Shown here: positions 17,845-28,499 of the stretch, in pieces
Layout of the letters: every line of letters begins with the position of its first letter
Position numbering within the stretch: the stretch's first letter is position 1
Notes under the pieces: generated by a model
Told to the model about the DNA's origin: nothing
Databases searched by the model: none
What the model saw: the letters and a program-made list of their open reading frames with translations, nothing else
Origin: CAVTJL01 sp963752325
GTDB lineage: Bacteria > Pseudomonadota > Alphaproteobacteria > Geminicoccales > Geminicoccaceae
Assembly: GCA_963752325.1 (NCBI GenBank)
Contig: CAVVXU010000020.1
Span: 62,001-126,000 of the forward strand
DNA: 64,000 bases
Direction: 5' to 3'
Translations under genes and position numbers: made by a program

Positions 17845-18880
17845 TCAGCCGGCCACCGCAACCCGGCGGCCCGTCCTCGACGAACTCGAGCAACGCGTCG
17901 ATCAGCCGATGGACGACGAGGCCATCGCGCCCGCTGACGCGCGGTCGGCGACCTTCCTCGATGGCATCCAAGAAGTCCGCGATCACGGCCCGGTGCCAGC
18001 CATAGGGGAAGGCCATAGGATCGGCGCCGCCACCGGTGGGCGCAGGCTCGCCATGGCGCTCTTCCCTGCCGTCCAGAAGGCGGAGGCTCAGCTCGCCCCG
18101 AGTGAGCGTGGCGCTGCCCTTCGTCCCGGTGATCTCGATCGCCTCGGGATGCCCGGGATACTGAGCCGTCGTCGCCATGAGGGCGCCCAGCGCGCCATTG
18201 GCAAAACGCAGCCCGGCGCCGACCGCGTCCTCGGTCTCCATGCGATGCATGGCGGTGGTTCCGATGATGGCCGCGACCTCGGCGATAGGCCCTGTGATGC
18301 TCAAGAGCAGATCGAGCGTATGGATGGCCTGACTGAGAAGGACGCCCCCGCCATCACGCGCAAGGGAGCCGCGGCCCGGCTCGTCATAGTAGCTCTGCGG
18401 CCGCCACCATGGGACGACGACATGGATAAAGGCCGGATCGCCGAGCGCGCCCTCGAGCATCAGCCTGGTCAGCGTCTCGGAGCCTTCCCGGAAGCGGTGC
18501 TGAAAGACGATGCCGAGGGTGACGCCGGCCTGCTCGCAGCGCTCGACGACGCGTTCGGCCGCCGGGGTCGTCCTCTCGACCGGCTTCTCCATCAGGATGT
18601 GCTTGCCGCGCGCCGCGAGCCGCTCGACGAGATCCGTGCGCGCGTCCGGCGGCGTCAGGAGAAGGACCGCGTCGACCGTCGGATCGTCGATCAGGGCTTC
18701 CGCGCTGTCGACGACGGGCAGTCCGTACTGGGCGGCGAAGCGCTCGCGCCGGTCGGCGCTGGGGCTGAAGCCACCCGCCACCTCGACCCGATCCTCGAGA
18801 TCGCGCAGGCTCAGGGCGTGCGGCTTTACCGCCATGCCCAGCCCGATGATTCCCACACGGTGCCGCTTAGCCTGCGCCAT
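17828..18880 (-). CDS. Gfo/Idh/MocA-family NAD(P)-dependent oxidoreductase
   Basis: A 350-residue protein with an N-terminal Rossmann fold (VGIIGLGMAVKPHALSL, residues about 8-24), the EKP motif ILMEKPVERT that places the catalytic Lys near the nicotinamide, and a C-terminal alpha/beta domain with LSQAIHTLDLLL. By family it oxidises a sugar, inositol or related polyol; the substrate is not evident. It is convergent with the bd oxidase operon and lies 72 bp downstream of the alcohol dehydrogenase on the same strand, so the two may be cotranscribed. Confidence 0.87.
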   Translation of the reverse strand: MAQAKRHRVGIIGLGMAVKPHALSLRDLEDRVEVAGGFSPSADRRERFAAQYGLPVVDSAEALIDDPTVDAVLLLTPPDARTDLVERLAARGKHILMEKPVERTTPAAERVVERCEQAGVTLGIVFQHRFREGSETLTRLMLEGALGDPAFIHVVVPWWRPQSYYDEPGRGSLARDGGGVLLSQAIHTLDLLLSITGPIAEVAAIIGTTAMHRMETEDAVGAGLRFANGALGALMATTAQYPGHPEAIEITGTKGSATLTRGELSLRLLDGREERHGEPAPTGGGADPMAFPYGWHRAVIADFLDAIEEGRRPRVSGRDGLVVHRLIDALLEFVEDGPPGCGGRLISSGR

Positions 18881-18952
18881 GCCTCTCCCCCTTGGCCGTC
18901 CTGCAGGGCGCCTTAGTCCGGCAGGACGGTCGGGGCAAGCGGCGAGCGGCGC

Positions 18953-20026
18953 TCAGGGCGTGATCGCCACCTTGAGCACCCCGTCCCGCTGATTGGCGAA
19001 CAGGTCGTAGGCAGCCTCGATCTGGTCGAGCTTGAAGCGGTGCGTGACGAGCGGCTCGAGATCGACGCGGCCGGATGCGACGACGTTCAGCAGCCGTCGC
19101 ATCCGCTCCTTGCCGCCCGGGCAGAGCGTCGTGACGATCTTGTTGTCGCCCAGGCCCGCCGAGAACGGCCCCAGCGGGATCCGGAGGTCAGCCGAGTAGA
19201 CGCCGAGGCTCGACAGCGTCCCGCCGGGACGCAGGACGCGGAGCGCCGACTCGAAGGTCTGCTGGGTGCCGAGCGCCTCGATCGCGACGTCGACGCCGCG
19301 ACCGTCGGTGATCCGCATGATCTCGTCGACCGGGTCGACCTTCTTGTAGTCGACGACGAGATCGGCACCCATCTTGCGGGCCATCTCGAGCCGGGCCGGG
19401 ACGGTGTCGACGGCAATGATGCGTGTCGCTCCCTTGAGCTTGGCGCCGGCCGTGGCGCAGAGTCCGATCGGACCTTGGGCGAAGATGGCGACCGTGTCGC
19501 CGATGCGGATCTGGCCGCTCTCGGCGCCCGAGAAGCCGGTCGACATGATGTCCGGGCACATCAGCACCTGCTCGTCGGTCAGGCCGTCGGGCACCGGCGC
19601 CAGGTTCGCCATGGCGTCCGGAACGAGCACATACTCGGCCTGGCAGCCGTCGATCGTGTTGCCGAACCGCCAGCCGCCCATCGCCTTGAAGCCGTGCTTC
19701 GTGCCGGCACCGCACTGCGATCCGCAGCCGTCGAGCGACGCGTAGCTGTGCCCCGAAGGCGTGATGGCGCCGGCGATGACCCGCTGGCCCTCGGCGTAGC
19801 CGCTCACGGCCGAGCCCAGCTTCTCGATCACGCCGACCGGCTCGTGACCGATGGTGAGGCCCTTGGCGACGGGGTACTCGCCCTTCAGGATGTGAACGTC
19901 GGTGCCGCAGATCGTGGTCGTCGTGACGCGGATCAGCGCGTCGAGCGGACCCACGTCCGGAACGGGCTTCTCGTCCAGGACGATGCGCCCGGGCTCGACG
20001 AAGATGGCGGCCTTCATCTTGGCCAT
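18953..20026 (-). CDS. Zinc-dependent medium-chain alcohol dehydrogenase (secondary-ADH-like)
   Basis: A 357-residue MDR protein. The catalytic zinc ligands look like Cys in TTTICGTDVHILKG, His in GHEPVGVIE and Asp in CPDIMSTGFSGAE, the C-H-D set of microbial secondary alcohol dehydrogenases. The four-cysteine structural zinc loop is degenerate (only two Cys in DGCGSQCGAG). The cofactor motif FAQGPIGLCATAGAKLKG is followed by IIAVDTV, where the Asp favours NAD over NADP. By family it interconverts secondary alcohols and ketones or aldehydes. The adjacent Gfo/Idh gene suggests a shared catabolic role, which is inference. Confidence 0.87.
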   Translation of the reverse strand: MAKMKAAIFVEPGRIVLDEKPVPDVGPLDALIRVTTTTICGTDVHILKGEYPVAKGLTIGHEPVGVIEKLGSAVSGYAEGQRVIAGAITPSGHSYASLDGCGSQCGAGTKHGFKAMGGWRFGNTIDGCQAEYVLVPDAMANLAPVPDGLTDEQVLMCPDIMSTGFSGAESGQIRIGDTVAIFAQGPIGLCATAGAKLKGATRIIAVDTVPARLEMARKMGADLVVDYKKVDPVDEIMRITDGRGVDVAIEALGTQQTFESALRVLRPGGTLSSLGVYSADLRIPLGPFSAGLGDNKIVTTLCPGGKERMRRLLNVVASGRVDLEPLVTHRFKLDQIEAAYDLFANQRDGVLKVAITP

Positions 20027-20242
20027 GATCTAGCACTCCAGCGGAAGGTTGAACGAGGCGGCGGATGCTGTGGCCGCCTTCTGCTCGGGCGATGTGTCCG
20101 ACGGCATTCGACCTGCCCTGTGGGCGAGACGCCTTGACCTGGAGCAAGCTCAGGCCGTCAAGCTTGCGATCGGTCGACCGCTTCGGGCTTTAACGGACGC
20201 GAATGACGGCGGCGCAAGGCGCGCCCGCCTCCGGAGCGCTCG

Positions 20243-20909
20243 ATGCTGCGCCTCTATCACGTCCCGCTCTGCCCGTTTTGCCGGAAGATCCGTATCGCCC
20301 TTCGCGAGAAAGGCCTGACGGCCGAGCTCATCGAGGTCCAGCCCTGGGAGCACACCGACGACCTCCTTCGCCTCAACCCCGCGAGCGAGGCGCCCGTTCT
20401 CGTCGACGACGACCTCGTGATCTGCGACAGTCAGGCGATCGGCGACTATCTTGAGGAGGCCTATCCGGACGCGACGCTCTACGGCAAGAGCCTCGAGCAG
20501 CGCAGCGAGACGCGGCGTCTCGTGGCTTGGTTCGAACTCGAAGATGGCGCGCGAGGTGACCGACCTCTTGTGGCGCGAGAAGTTTCTCAAGCGTCTCAAG
20601 CGCCAGGGCTTTCCCCGCTCCGACGCGATGCGCCAAGCGGCGGAGAACATCCGCTTCCACCTCGCCTACATCGATTATCTCTTCAACCAGCGTAAATGGC
20701 TGGCGGGCGACGCGCTCAGCATGGCTGACATCGCGGCGACCGGACATATCTCGGTTCTCGACTATATGGGCGATGTGCCCTGGGCGCAGGCGGGCCTCGC
20801 CCGGGACTGGTACGCCAAGATGAAGTCGCGGCCCTCGGTGCGCCCGATCCTCCTCGAGCGAGTCACGGGCATGAAGCCGCCGGAGCACTACGACGATCCA
20901 GACTTCTGA
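20243..20909 (+). CDS. Glutathione S-transferase family protein, one frameshift
   Basis: The N-terminal thioredoxin-like domain reads MLRLYHVPLCPFCRKIRIAL with a CPFC motif, then EAPVLVDDDLVICDSQAIGDYL (the cis-Pro and ESXAI-like segment). The frame breaks at about 20535 (an extra A in TTCGAACTCG); removing it gives WFDSKMAREVTDLLWREKF. The C-terminal helical domain continues to KPPEHYDDPDF. The restored protein is about 221 residues. Its CPFC motif resembles beta- or omega-like GSTs. The end overlaps the upstream part of queG. Confidence 0.82.
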
Positions 20910-22023
20910 TCTCGTCGACACGCTGCGCGCGCGAGCCCGGCATCTCGGGATCGACGAGCTGAGGATCGGCCCGGCACGCCTGCCGGAAGCGACGAAGGAG
21001 CGCTATCGTCGCTTCGTGGCGCTTGGCCGGCACGGCACGATGGACTGGCTCGCACGCACGCCCGAGCGCCGCGCAGCGCCGGAAAGGCTGTGGCCCGCGG
21101 CGCGCAGCGTCATCGTCTGCGCGATGCGCTATGGGCCCGAAGCGGACCCGTTGCCCGAGCTCGACAAGCGGTCCCAGGGATATCTATCGGTCTATGCCCG
21201 CAACCGCGACTATCACGACGTCCTCAAAGGGCGCCTCAAGCAGCTCGGGCAGTGGCTGCATCACCGCAGTGGCGCCGACGTGAAGGTGTTCGTGGACACG
21301 GCACCGCTCCTGGAAAAGCCACTGGCCGAGGCGGCGGGCGTCGGCTGGCAGGGCAAGCACACCAATCTCGTCTCGCGCCGCCACGGCTCCTGGCTTTTTC
21401 TGGGCGAGATCCTGACCGATCTCGACCTGCCCAAGGACGAGCCGGAGCGGGACCATTGCGGCCGCTGCCGGCGCTGTCTGGACATCTGTCCCACCGACGC
21501 CTTTCCCGGCGCCTACCAGCTCGATGCACGCCGCTGCATCAGCTACCTCACGATCGAGCACAAAGGGCAGATCCCGCGGGAGCTCCGTGAGCCAATGGGC
21601 AACCGGATCTATGGCTGCGACGATTGCCTCGCCGTCTGCCCTTGGAACAAGTTCGCAACGGCTGCGAGCGAGATGAAGCTGCAGGCCCGCGCCGACCTGC
21701 TGGCCCCGGATCTGCGGGAGCTGGCGGACCTCGACGATGCCGGCTTCAGGCGGCGCTTTGCAGGATCGCCGGTGAAGCGCATCGGCCGCGACCGCTTCGT
21801 CCGCAACGTGCTCGTGGCGATCGGCAACAGCGGCGACGCGGCGCTCTCGTCCCCTGCCGAGGCGAGGCTGGACGACGCCTCGCCTCTGGTCCGCGGGATG
21901 GCGATCTGGGCGCTCGCTCGACTGGTGCCCACGGAGCGGCTGAGCGAGATTGCGGGCGACCTGCCCAGGGACGAGGCGGACGTCGAGGTCCGCGCCGAGT
22001 GGCAGATGGCGGGGGCCGTGTAA
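20896..22023 (+). CDS. queG: Epoxyqueuosine reductase QueG, start codon unresolved
   Basis: QueG reduces epoxyqueuosine to queuosine in tRNA using cobalamin and two 4Fe-4S clusters. I see the cluster ligands in CGRCRRCLDICPTDAF and CDDCLAVCPWN, plus LEKPLAEAAGVGWQGKHTNL, which is typical of the family. Residues conserved with QueG N-termini (LVDTLRARARHLGIDEL) lie upstream of the first GTG (21016), yet the frame between the stop at 20872 and that GTG has no ATG, GTG or TTG. Either an indel hides the start or a rare codon is used; the start given (ATC at 20896) is only a placeholder. It overlaps the end of the GST gene. It is followed by an overlapping epimerase-like gene. Confidence 0.88.
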   Translation: MQTSDLVDTLRARARHLGIDELRIGPARLPEATKERYRRFVALGRHGTMDWLARTPERRAAPERLWPAARSVIVCAMRYGPEADPLPELDKRSQGYLSVYARNRDYHDVLKGRLKQLGQWLHHRSGADVKVFVDTAPLLEKPLAEAAGVGWQGKHTNLVSRRHGSWLFLGEILTDLDLPKDEPERDHCGRCRRCLDICPTDAFPGAYQLDARRCISYLTIEHKGQIPRELREPMGNRIYGCDDCLAVCPWNKFATAASEMKLQARADLLAPDLRELADLDDAGFRRRFAGSPVKRIGRDRFVRNVLVAIGNSGDAALSSPAEARLDDASPLVRGMAIWALARLVPTERLSEIAGDLPRDEADVEVRAEWQMAGAV

Positions 22024-22910
22024 TGGATGCGGGTGGCTGCCTTTTCTGCTTCGGCCTCGGCTACTCGGCACGGGTGCTGGCCGAACGGGCCCGGGCGCGC
22101 GGCATGGCCCTGCGCGGCACGACCCGCAGCGAGGCCAAGCGGGCGGCCCTGGAGGCAGAGGGGATCGGCGCCTTCGTCTTCTCGCGCGAGCAGCCACTCG
22201 TGGAGCCACGGCTCGCGCTCGATGGCGTAACCCATCTCCTGACGTCGATCGCACCCGACGCAGAGGGCGACCCGGTGCTCGACCGCCACCTCGACGACCT
22301 GCGCGCGATATCGACCCTCCACTGGGTCGGCTATCTCGGCACGACCGCGGTCTATGGTGACCGGCAGGGTGGCTGGGTCGACGAGACGACCCCCATCGAG
22401 CCGACGCTGGCGCGCGCCGACCGCCGAGCCCGCACCGAGGCGGCTTGGCTCGCGAGCGGACTGCCGGCACACATCTTCCGCCTCGCCGGCATCTATGGAC
22501 CGGGACGCAACGCGCTCGTGAGCCTGCGCGAGGGCACGGCCCGGCGCATCGTCAAGCCCGGCCAGATGTTCTCGCGCATCCATGTCGAGGACATCGCCAC
22601 CGTCCTCGAGGCCTCGATGGCCCGGCCCCGCCCCGGAGCGATCTACAATGTCTGCGACGACGAGCCGGCGCCGCCCCAGGACGTGGTGGCCTATGCCGCC
22701 TCGCTGCTCGGCATGGCGCCGCCGCCCGAGCAGCCCTACGAGACGGCCGACCTCTCCCCGATGGCCCGCACGTTCTACCGGGACAGCCGCCGGGTCCGGA
22801 ACGACCTCATCAAGCGCGAGCTGGGCGTCCGCCTCGCCTACCCGACCTATCGCGAAGGTCTCTTATCCCTTCTTGCGATCGAGAAGGGAGAGTCCGCCCC
22901 GGAAGCCTAG
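22023..22910 (+). CDS. NAD(P)-binding epimerase/dehydratase-like protein (extended SDR, YeeZ-like)
   Basis: A 295-residue protein whose ATG overlaps the queG stop (TAATG). It has a divergent N-terminal Rossmann motif (CFGLGYSARVLAERARARG), a YLGTTAVYGDRQGGWVDE segment that replaces the usual YxxxK catalytic stretch, and FRLAGIYGPGRNAL and FSRIHVEDIATVLEASM, typical of extended SDRs. The usual active-site Lys is not obvious, so it may be a non-classical enzyme. The coupling to queG suggests coexpression. Its exact substrate is unknown. Confidence 0.82.
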   Translation: MDAGGCLFCFGLGYSARVLAERARARGMALRGTTRSEAKRAALEAEGIGAFVFSREQPLVEPRLALDGVTHLLTSIAPDAEGDPVLDRHLDDLRAISTLHWVGYLGTTAVYGDRQGGWVDETTPIEPTLARADRRARTEAAWLASGLPAHIFRLAGIYGPGRNALVSLREGTARRIVKPGQMFSRIHVEDIATVLEASMARPRPGAIYNVCDDEPAPPQDVVAYAASLLGMAPPPEQPYETADLSPMARTFYRDSRRVRNDLIKRELGVRLAYPTYREGLLSLLAIEKGESAPEA

Positions 22911-23677
22911 ACCGGCACGGACTCCTGCCAAGTGGCCTCGTCGACGATCAGGTCGGCGAGGCGTCGTGCGGCGATCTCGAGCAGCTTCCTGCCCTTCTCC
23001 GGGCGTGGCCGCGCTGGGCACGCCCAGGGCGCCGCTGGGCGTCATCTCGGCGAAGCTCCGCCAGCGATAGGCATCGCCTTGGGCGACTTCCTCGCCCTCG
23101 TCGGGTGGTCGGCCTCGGCGAGGCGGCTCCTGTCGACCAGCTCCGGCGCTATCGCCATGACCATCGAGGTCTCGGCCTCGCAGGCGTGCAGGATGCCCTT
23201 CTGGCGCTCCAGGATCGGCGCCAGCTCCGCCGCCGCATGATGCCAGTAGGTCGTGGAGACCACCGGGATCTCGAGCTCGAACGTCAGCTCGTCGGTGATC
23301 GTCCGCAGCGCCGCCACATTGCCGCCATGCGCGTTGACGAGGAGCACGCGCCGGAAGCCGTGACGCTTCAGCGAGCGAACGATGCCCCGGATCACCGCCT
23401 GGAAGGTCGCAAAATCGAGCGTGATGGTGCCGCCGAACGCCATGTGATGCTCGGAAAGGCCGGTCCAGACGCACTCGGTGACGACCGTGGGTTGGCGGGG
23501 CGTCGCCATCTCCGCTGCCCGTCGCGCCACCTCGTTGGCGAGCAGCGTGTCAGTCGAGGTCGGCAGGTGCGGCCCGTGCTGCTCCATCGCCGCCACGGGC
23601 ACGACGACAACGGCATTGCGCTGGGCCAGGCTCCGCAGCGCCTCAGCCGTCAGCCTTCCCCACAAGACCTCAGCCAT
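22907..23677 (-). CDS. Creatininase-family amidohydrolase, frameshifted near the C-terminus
   Basis: The main frame, from the ATG at 23677, carries the creatininase metal-site motifs VPVAAMEQHGPHLPTSTDT, NAHGGN and ACEAETSMVMA. The frame shifts between about 23000 and 23060; the C-terminus then reads SFAEMTPSGALGVPSAATP, then LLEIAARRLADLIVDEA, and stops at 22907. The restored length is about 255 residues, normal for the family. Members hydrolyse cyclic amides such as creatinine or formylated cofactor intermediates; the substrate here is unknown. It is convergent with the epimerase-like gene and the stops overlap. Confidence 0.82.
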
Positions 23678-23766
23678 ATCGTTTCCCCTTCGCTCGGGCG
23701 GTCGCCCCGCCGATCCCGATCGCCTGCTAAGAAGGCTCGTCGCAGCTCCAGACGGAGGACCCCGCC

Positions 23767-24235
23767 ATGCTCGTCGCCGTGCGCTTCTTAAGCCTGCTCT
23801 GCACGACGATCGCCTTCGCCTTGACGCTCTGCCACGTGCTCGAGATGCCCGGCAAGCTCGCTCTGTCGGGTGACGTCTGGCTCGCCGTGCAGCATCACCT
23901 CTACGGCACCTTCGCCTGGGTCGGTGCGATCGGCGAGATCGGGGCCATCGTCTTCAGCGCCTGGCTCTTCGTTCTCCTGCGCGACCGCCGGCCCGCCGGT
24001 GCCCTTGCCCTCCTGGCCACGCTCTGCGCCGTCGCCGGCCTCGCGAGCTGGTTCATGCTGGTGGCACCGCTCAACAAGATCATCGCGGCGGCGACTCCGA
24101 CGAGCATGCCCGCGGACTGGGAGGCGGTCAGGCTTCAGTGGGAATTGGGGCATGCCGTAGCCGCCGGCCTCTTCACCGTTGCCTGGGCTGGCGCTGGTTC
24201 TGGGCCTCCTCGCCGACAGCGAGGGCCGGCGCTAG
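23767..24235 (+). CDS. Four-helix membrane protein, DUF1772-like, one frameshift
   Basis: It begins MLVAVRFLSLLCTTIAFALT and has four predicted helices over about 155 residues, with LCHVLEMPGKLAL between helices 1 and 2, resembling DUF1772-type proteins. The frame breaks at about 24190 (one extra G); removing it completes the fourth helix as AWAALVLGLLADSEGRR before the TAG at 24233. Function unknown. The stop overlaps the stop of the convergent hydrolase gene. Confidence 0.65.
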
Positions 24236-24990
24236 CCGGCCTGCTCGAGGACACGGTCGAGAGCGGCAGCGAGACGCCGCAGATCGCCTTCGCGCGACAG
24301 GCGGTGGTCCCCGTCCTTGATCAGCTCGACGGTCACGCGACCGCTCTCGAGCCGGGCGGCGAGGTCGAGGCTGGTGGCCCAGGGCACGTCGGAGTCCTGC
24401 TGACCGTGCAGCAGATGGATCGGGCAGTGGATCGGGATTGGCGCTCCGAGCACCAGATGCTGGGCACCTTCCTCGACCAGCCGCCGGGTGATGGGCAGCG
24501 GCTCGCCATAGGCGGAGGGGAGCCGCAGCGATGCCGGTGCCCTCGAGTGTCGACCGTCTGCTCCTCGCTCAGCCTCGTGCGGATCAGCCCCTCGGTGAAA
24601 TCCGGCGCCGCCGCGACGAGGACGAGCCCAGCCACTCGCTCGGGCCGTGCCAGGCTCGCCAGCAGCGCCAGCCAACCGCCCAGGCTCGAGCCGACCAGGA
24701 CCAGCCGACCGTCCGTCACCTGGTCGAGCACGGCCAGCGTGTCCGCGAGCCAATCACCGATGCAGCCCTCCTCGAGCCGGCCGCCCGAGGCCCCATGCCC
24801 TCGATAGTCGAACCTCACATAGGCGCGACCGCGAGCGCGGCAGTGGGTCTCGAGAAAGGTCGCCTTCGTGCCGCTCATGGCCGAGCGCGAGACCGCCCAG
24901 GAACACGACGGTGGGAGCCCGGCCGGCGGTCGCGCGAACGGCAAGCGGTGTGCCGCCATCAGCTCCGATGGTCCGAGCGACGCTCTCCAT
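24232..24990 (-). CDS. Alpha/beta hydrolase, ABHD10-like, frameshifted
   Basis: Starting at the ATG at 24990 (MESVARTIGADGGTPLAVRA), the protein has VVFLGGL then, after a shift, SAMSGTKATFLETHCRARG and VRFDYRGHGASGG. The nucleophile elbow is LVGSSLGGWLALL (Ser in GxSxG). The C-terminal part gives HLLHGQQDSDVPW (acid region) and IKDGDHRLSREGDL (catalytic His). At least two shifts, near 24890 and 24540, split it. The pattern matches the ABHD10/small-esterase family of alpha/beta hydrolases. Substrate unknown. Confidence 0.75.
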
Positions 24991-25109
24991 GCGCGATGAT
25001 CCCGGCTTGCGTTTCAACCGTTCCATGTTAGCAGGGCTTCAGCATCGGCCGTCGAAGATCCGGCGTCGACGGTCGTGCGCTGCAGCGGAGGCGTTCGGAC
25101 GGACGAAGG

Positions 25110-26347
25110 ATGGGGACAGGAGCATCTTCGGGCCGCGACGGCCCTTGCGTACTGCACGTTCTTCATCGTCTGGACGGCGACGAGCTGGGCCTGGGCATCC
25201 TCGACCTCGCCCGCGCGATCGGGCGGCAAGGTTGGCGCACCGTGATCGCCTGCTCCGGCGGATCGCTCGCACATGAGGCCCAATGCCGGCGGCGCGGCGG
25301 TCGAGATGATGCCGCTCGAGCGAGCGTGGGCTGCTCGCGAGGTGGCGGACGCTCGGGCCGGCTCGCCGCCGCGGGGAAACGGCACGGCGTGGCCCTGGTG
25401 CACGCTCATGAGCCATCCTCAATCGGCCTGGCGGCAGTCGGCGGCCGGGCGGCTCGGGGTCGGCCTCGTCACCACCGTCCACCAGAGCATGCAGCGCGAG
25501 CCCGGCGATCAGCCGCGCAGGAGCAGGCGCGCGGAGAGTCGTGGCGCTGGGCGACCTGCGTCATCGCCGTGTCCGAGCACCTGGCCGAGCAGCTGCGAGC
25601 GATGCCCGGCGCCGAGCGCGAGCGGCTGCGCACCATCCCGTCGGGGAGTCGATCTCGTTGAGCTCGACCCCGAGCGGCGTTCGGGGGCACCGGGTTGCGG
25701 CGCTGGCCGAGCGGTGGAACCTCGGCGCCGAGTCGCGGATCCTGCTGCTGCCGGCCCCGCTTGCCGAGGGCTATGGCCAGCATCTGCTGCTCGAGGCGGT
25801 GGCGCGGCTCGACCGCCATGATCTGCTCGTGCTTCTCCTCGGTCCCGAGCAGGCGCGGCAGCGGCTATCTCGCGGACCCTGCAGCAGACCATGAGCCGGC
25901 TCGGCATGGCCGAGCATGTCCGCTTCGCCGACGATTGCCCGGACATGCCGGCCGCGATGCAGATGGCCGACCTCGTCGTGCTGCCTGCGATCCAGCCCCT
26001 TCCGACGGCCCGCGCGGTGGTCGCGGCGCAGGCCATGGGCAAGCCCGTGGTCGTCAGCAATGTCGGCGCGCTGCCGGAGCTGGTGATGCCGGCCATGACC
26101 GGCTGGCTCGTTCCGTCCGGCGACGTCGGCGAGCTTGCCTGGGCCATCGAGCGGGCGCTGTCGCTCGACCCGGAGGTGCGCCAGCGGCTCGCGCGAGCGG
26201 GCGCGGGCGTTCGTCAGGGCAGAGTTCGACCTCGAGCAGACGGCTGCCCGGACGCTCGCCGTGTACCAGGAGCTGTTGGGCCGCAAGGCTCGGCGAGGCT
26301 CGCTCGCCCGACGCCGGTCGGAGGCGGTCGAGCCGGCGGCCGATTGA
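25110..26347 (+). CDS. GT-B glycosyltransferase, heavily frameshifted
   Basis: Pieces of one protein are spread over all three plus frames. The N-terminal part shows VLHVLHRLDGDELGLGILDL (25142-25201) and GVALVHAHEPSSIGLAAVGG; the middle shows CVIAVSEHLAEQL and RILLLPAPLAEGYGQHLLLE; the C-terminal donor-binding part shows VVAAQAMGKPVVVSNVGALP and TGWLVPSGDVGELAWAIERAL. This is the GT4/GT1 architecture seen in lipopolysaccharide or exopolysaccharide enzymes. I count at least six frame changes in 1.2 kb, the densest in the window. The start and end are approximate. Confidence 0.65.
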
Positions 26348-26483
26348 CGGGGATCGTGGCCGAAGGCACGGTTGCCGCCGCCGCAGCGCGAGCCCACATG
26401 ATGGCTCCTCGATCGATCGGGAAGTGAGAGCAGCATGTCCAGCGTCGTCCAGTCCTCCGAAGCGGTTGCGCTTTCGGGTCGGG

Positions 26484-28406
26484 GTGGTCATCACCCTGCC
26501 TGACGGCACGACGCGGAGCTTCGCGGGACCGGTCACCGGCGCCGAGCTCGCCGCCTCGATCGGCAAGGGGCTGGCCAAGGCGGCGCTGGCCGTCGAGGTC
26601 GACGGGGAGCTCCAGGACCTGGACCGGCCCATCGCCCACGACGCCAGGGTGCAGGATCATCCGCGCCGAGGATGACGGCGGCGCTGCCCCTGATCCGCCA
26701 CGACTGCGCACATGTCATGGCGGAGGCCGTGCAGGATCTCTTCCCCGGCACGCAGGTGACGATCGGGCCACCGATCGAGAATGGCTTCTACTACGACTTC
26801 TTCAGGAACGAGCCGTTCTCGAGCGGAGGATCTTGGCCGGATCGAGCAGCGGATGGGCGAGATCGTCGCCGCCGACCGCCGCTTCGAGCGCGAGGAGGTG
26901 TCGCGCGAGGAGGCGCACCGGCGCTTCGCCGCGATGGGCGAGCAGTTCAAGCTCGAGCTCCTGGACGCCATCCCGGAGGGCGAGCCGGTCACGATCTATC
27001 ACCAGGGCGGCTGGTTCGACCTCTGCCGTGGCCCGCACGGGCCCTCGACGGGCCGGATCGGCGCCTTCAAGCTCATGAAGGTGGCGGGCGCCTACTGGCG
27101 TGGCGACGCCACCAAGCCGCAGCTCCAGCGCATCTACGGCACGGCCTTTCGGGAGCCAGGAAGGAGCTCGCCGCCTATCTGCGCCAGCTCGAGGAAGCCG
27201 AGCGGCGGGATCATCGGCGCCTGGGGCGCGAGATGGACCTCTTCCACGTCCAGGAGGATGCGCCGGGCGCCGTCTTCTGGCATCCCAAGGGCTGGCGGCT
27301 CTGGCAGCAGGTGGAGGGACTATGTCCGCCGCCGGCTCGATGACAGCGGCTATCAGGAGGTCAAGACGCCCCAGCTCGTGGACAAGGTCCTCTGGGAGCG
27401 CTCGGGCCACGCCGACAAGTTCGCCTCCGACATGTTCTTCCTCGAGGCGGAGAAGCGGACCTTCGCCATCAAGCCGATGAACTGCCCCTGCCACGTGCAG
27501 GTGTTCAACCAGTCGCTGCACTCCTACCGCGACCTGCCGCTGCGGATGGCCGAGTTCGGCTCCTGCCACAGGAACGAGCCTTCGGGTGCCTTGCACGGCA
27601 TCATGCGGGTGCGGGCCTTCACGCAGGACGACGCGCACATCTTCTGCACGCCCGACCAGATCACGGCGGAAAGCGTCGAGTTCTGCGCTCTCCTGATGAG
27701 CGTCTACAAGGACTTCGGCTTCACCGACGTGCGGGTGAAGTTCTCGGACCGACCGCCCGTCCGCGCCGGCGAGGACGAGATCTGGGACAAGGCCGAGGAA
27801 GCGCTCTGGGCGGCTGTGAAGGCGGCCGGCCTCGAGGTGACGCTCAACCCGGGCGAGGGTGCCTTCTACGGCCCCAAGCTCGAGTTCGTGCTGAGGGACG
27901 CGATCGGCCGCGACTGGCAGTGCGGCACGCTGCAGGTCGACTTCGTCCTGCCCGAGCGCCTCGACGCCAACTATGTCGGCGCCGACGGAGCCAAGCACCG
28001 GCCCGTCATGCTGCACCGGGCCATCCTGGGCTCGCTGGAGCGCTTCATCGGCGTGCTGATCGAGCACTATGCGGGCAGGATGCCGCTCTGGCTGGCGCCG
28101 GTTCAGGTCGCCGTCGCGACGGTGACGAACGAGGCCGACGCCTACGCTCGGGAGGTCGGTGACCGGCTGCGCGCCGCCGGTATCCGGGTCGAGGTGGACA
28201 CGCGCAGCGACAAGATCGGCTACAAGGTGCGCGAGCATTCGCTGGCCAAGGTGCCGCTGATCATGGCGGTCGGTGGCCGCGAGGCGGCCGAGCGCACGGT
28301 CAGCCTCAGGCGCCTGGGCGGCACGGGCCAGGAGAGCCTCGGGCTTGACGCGGCCGTGGCGTTGTGTCAGCGGGAGTCCCTTGCTCCGGATCGGGCGGAA
28401 GGCTGA
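26484..28406 (+). CDS. thrS: Threonyl-tRNA synthetase, several frameshifts
   Basis: Domains in order: TGS (VITLPDGTTRSFAGP), the editing/N2 domain (LIRHDCAHVMAEAVQDLFPG and later YHQGGWFDLCRGPH), the class II catalytic core (MNCPCHVQVFNQ, the RxE motif FGSCHRNEPSGALHG, motif 3 near HRAILGSLERF) and the anticodon-binding domain (EVDTRSDKIGYKVREHS). Extra bases at about 26653, 26828, 27152, 27160 and 27319 break the frame; without them the protein is about 637 residues, as expected. The GTG at 26484 fits family N-termini; an ATG at 26435 is out of frame with it. It is followed by infC. Confidence 0.9.
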
Positions 28407-28499
28407 GGACGGCCGTCCCGACCGGCGGGATGCAGGGTCGCCCGGGAGATACCCGGCGCGGCCCGTTTGTGTTGGCAACATGGAGGAAGCACGGCGCCG

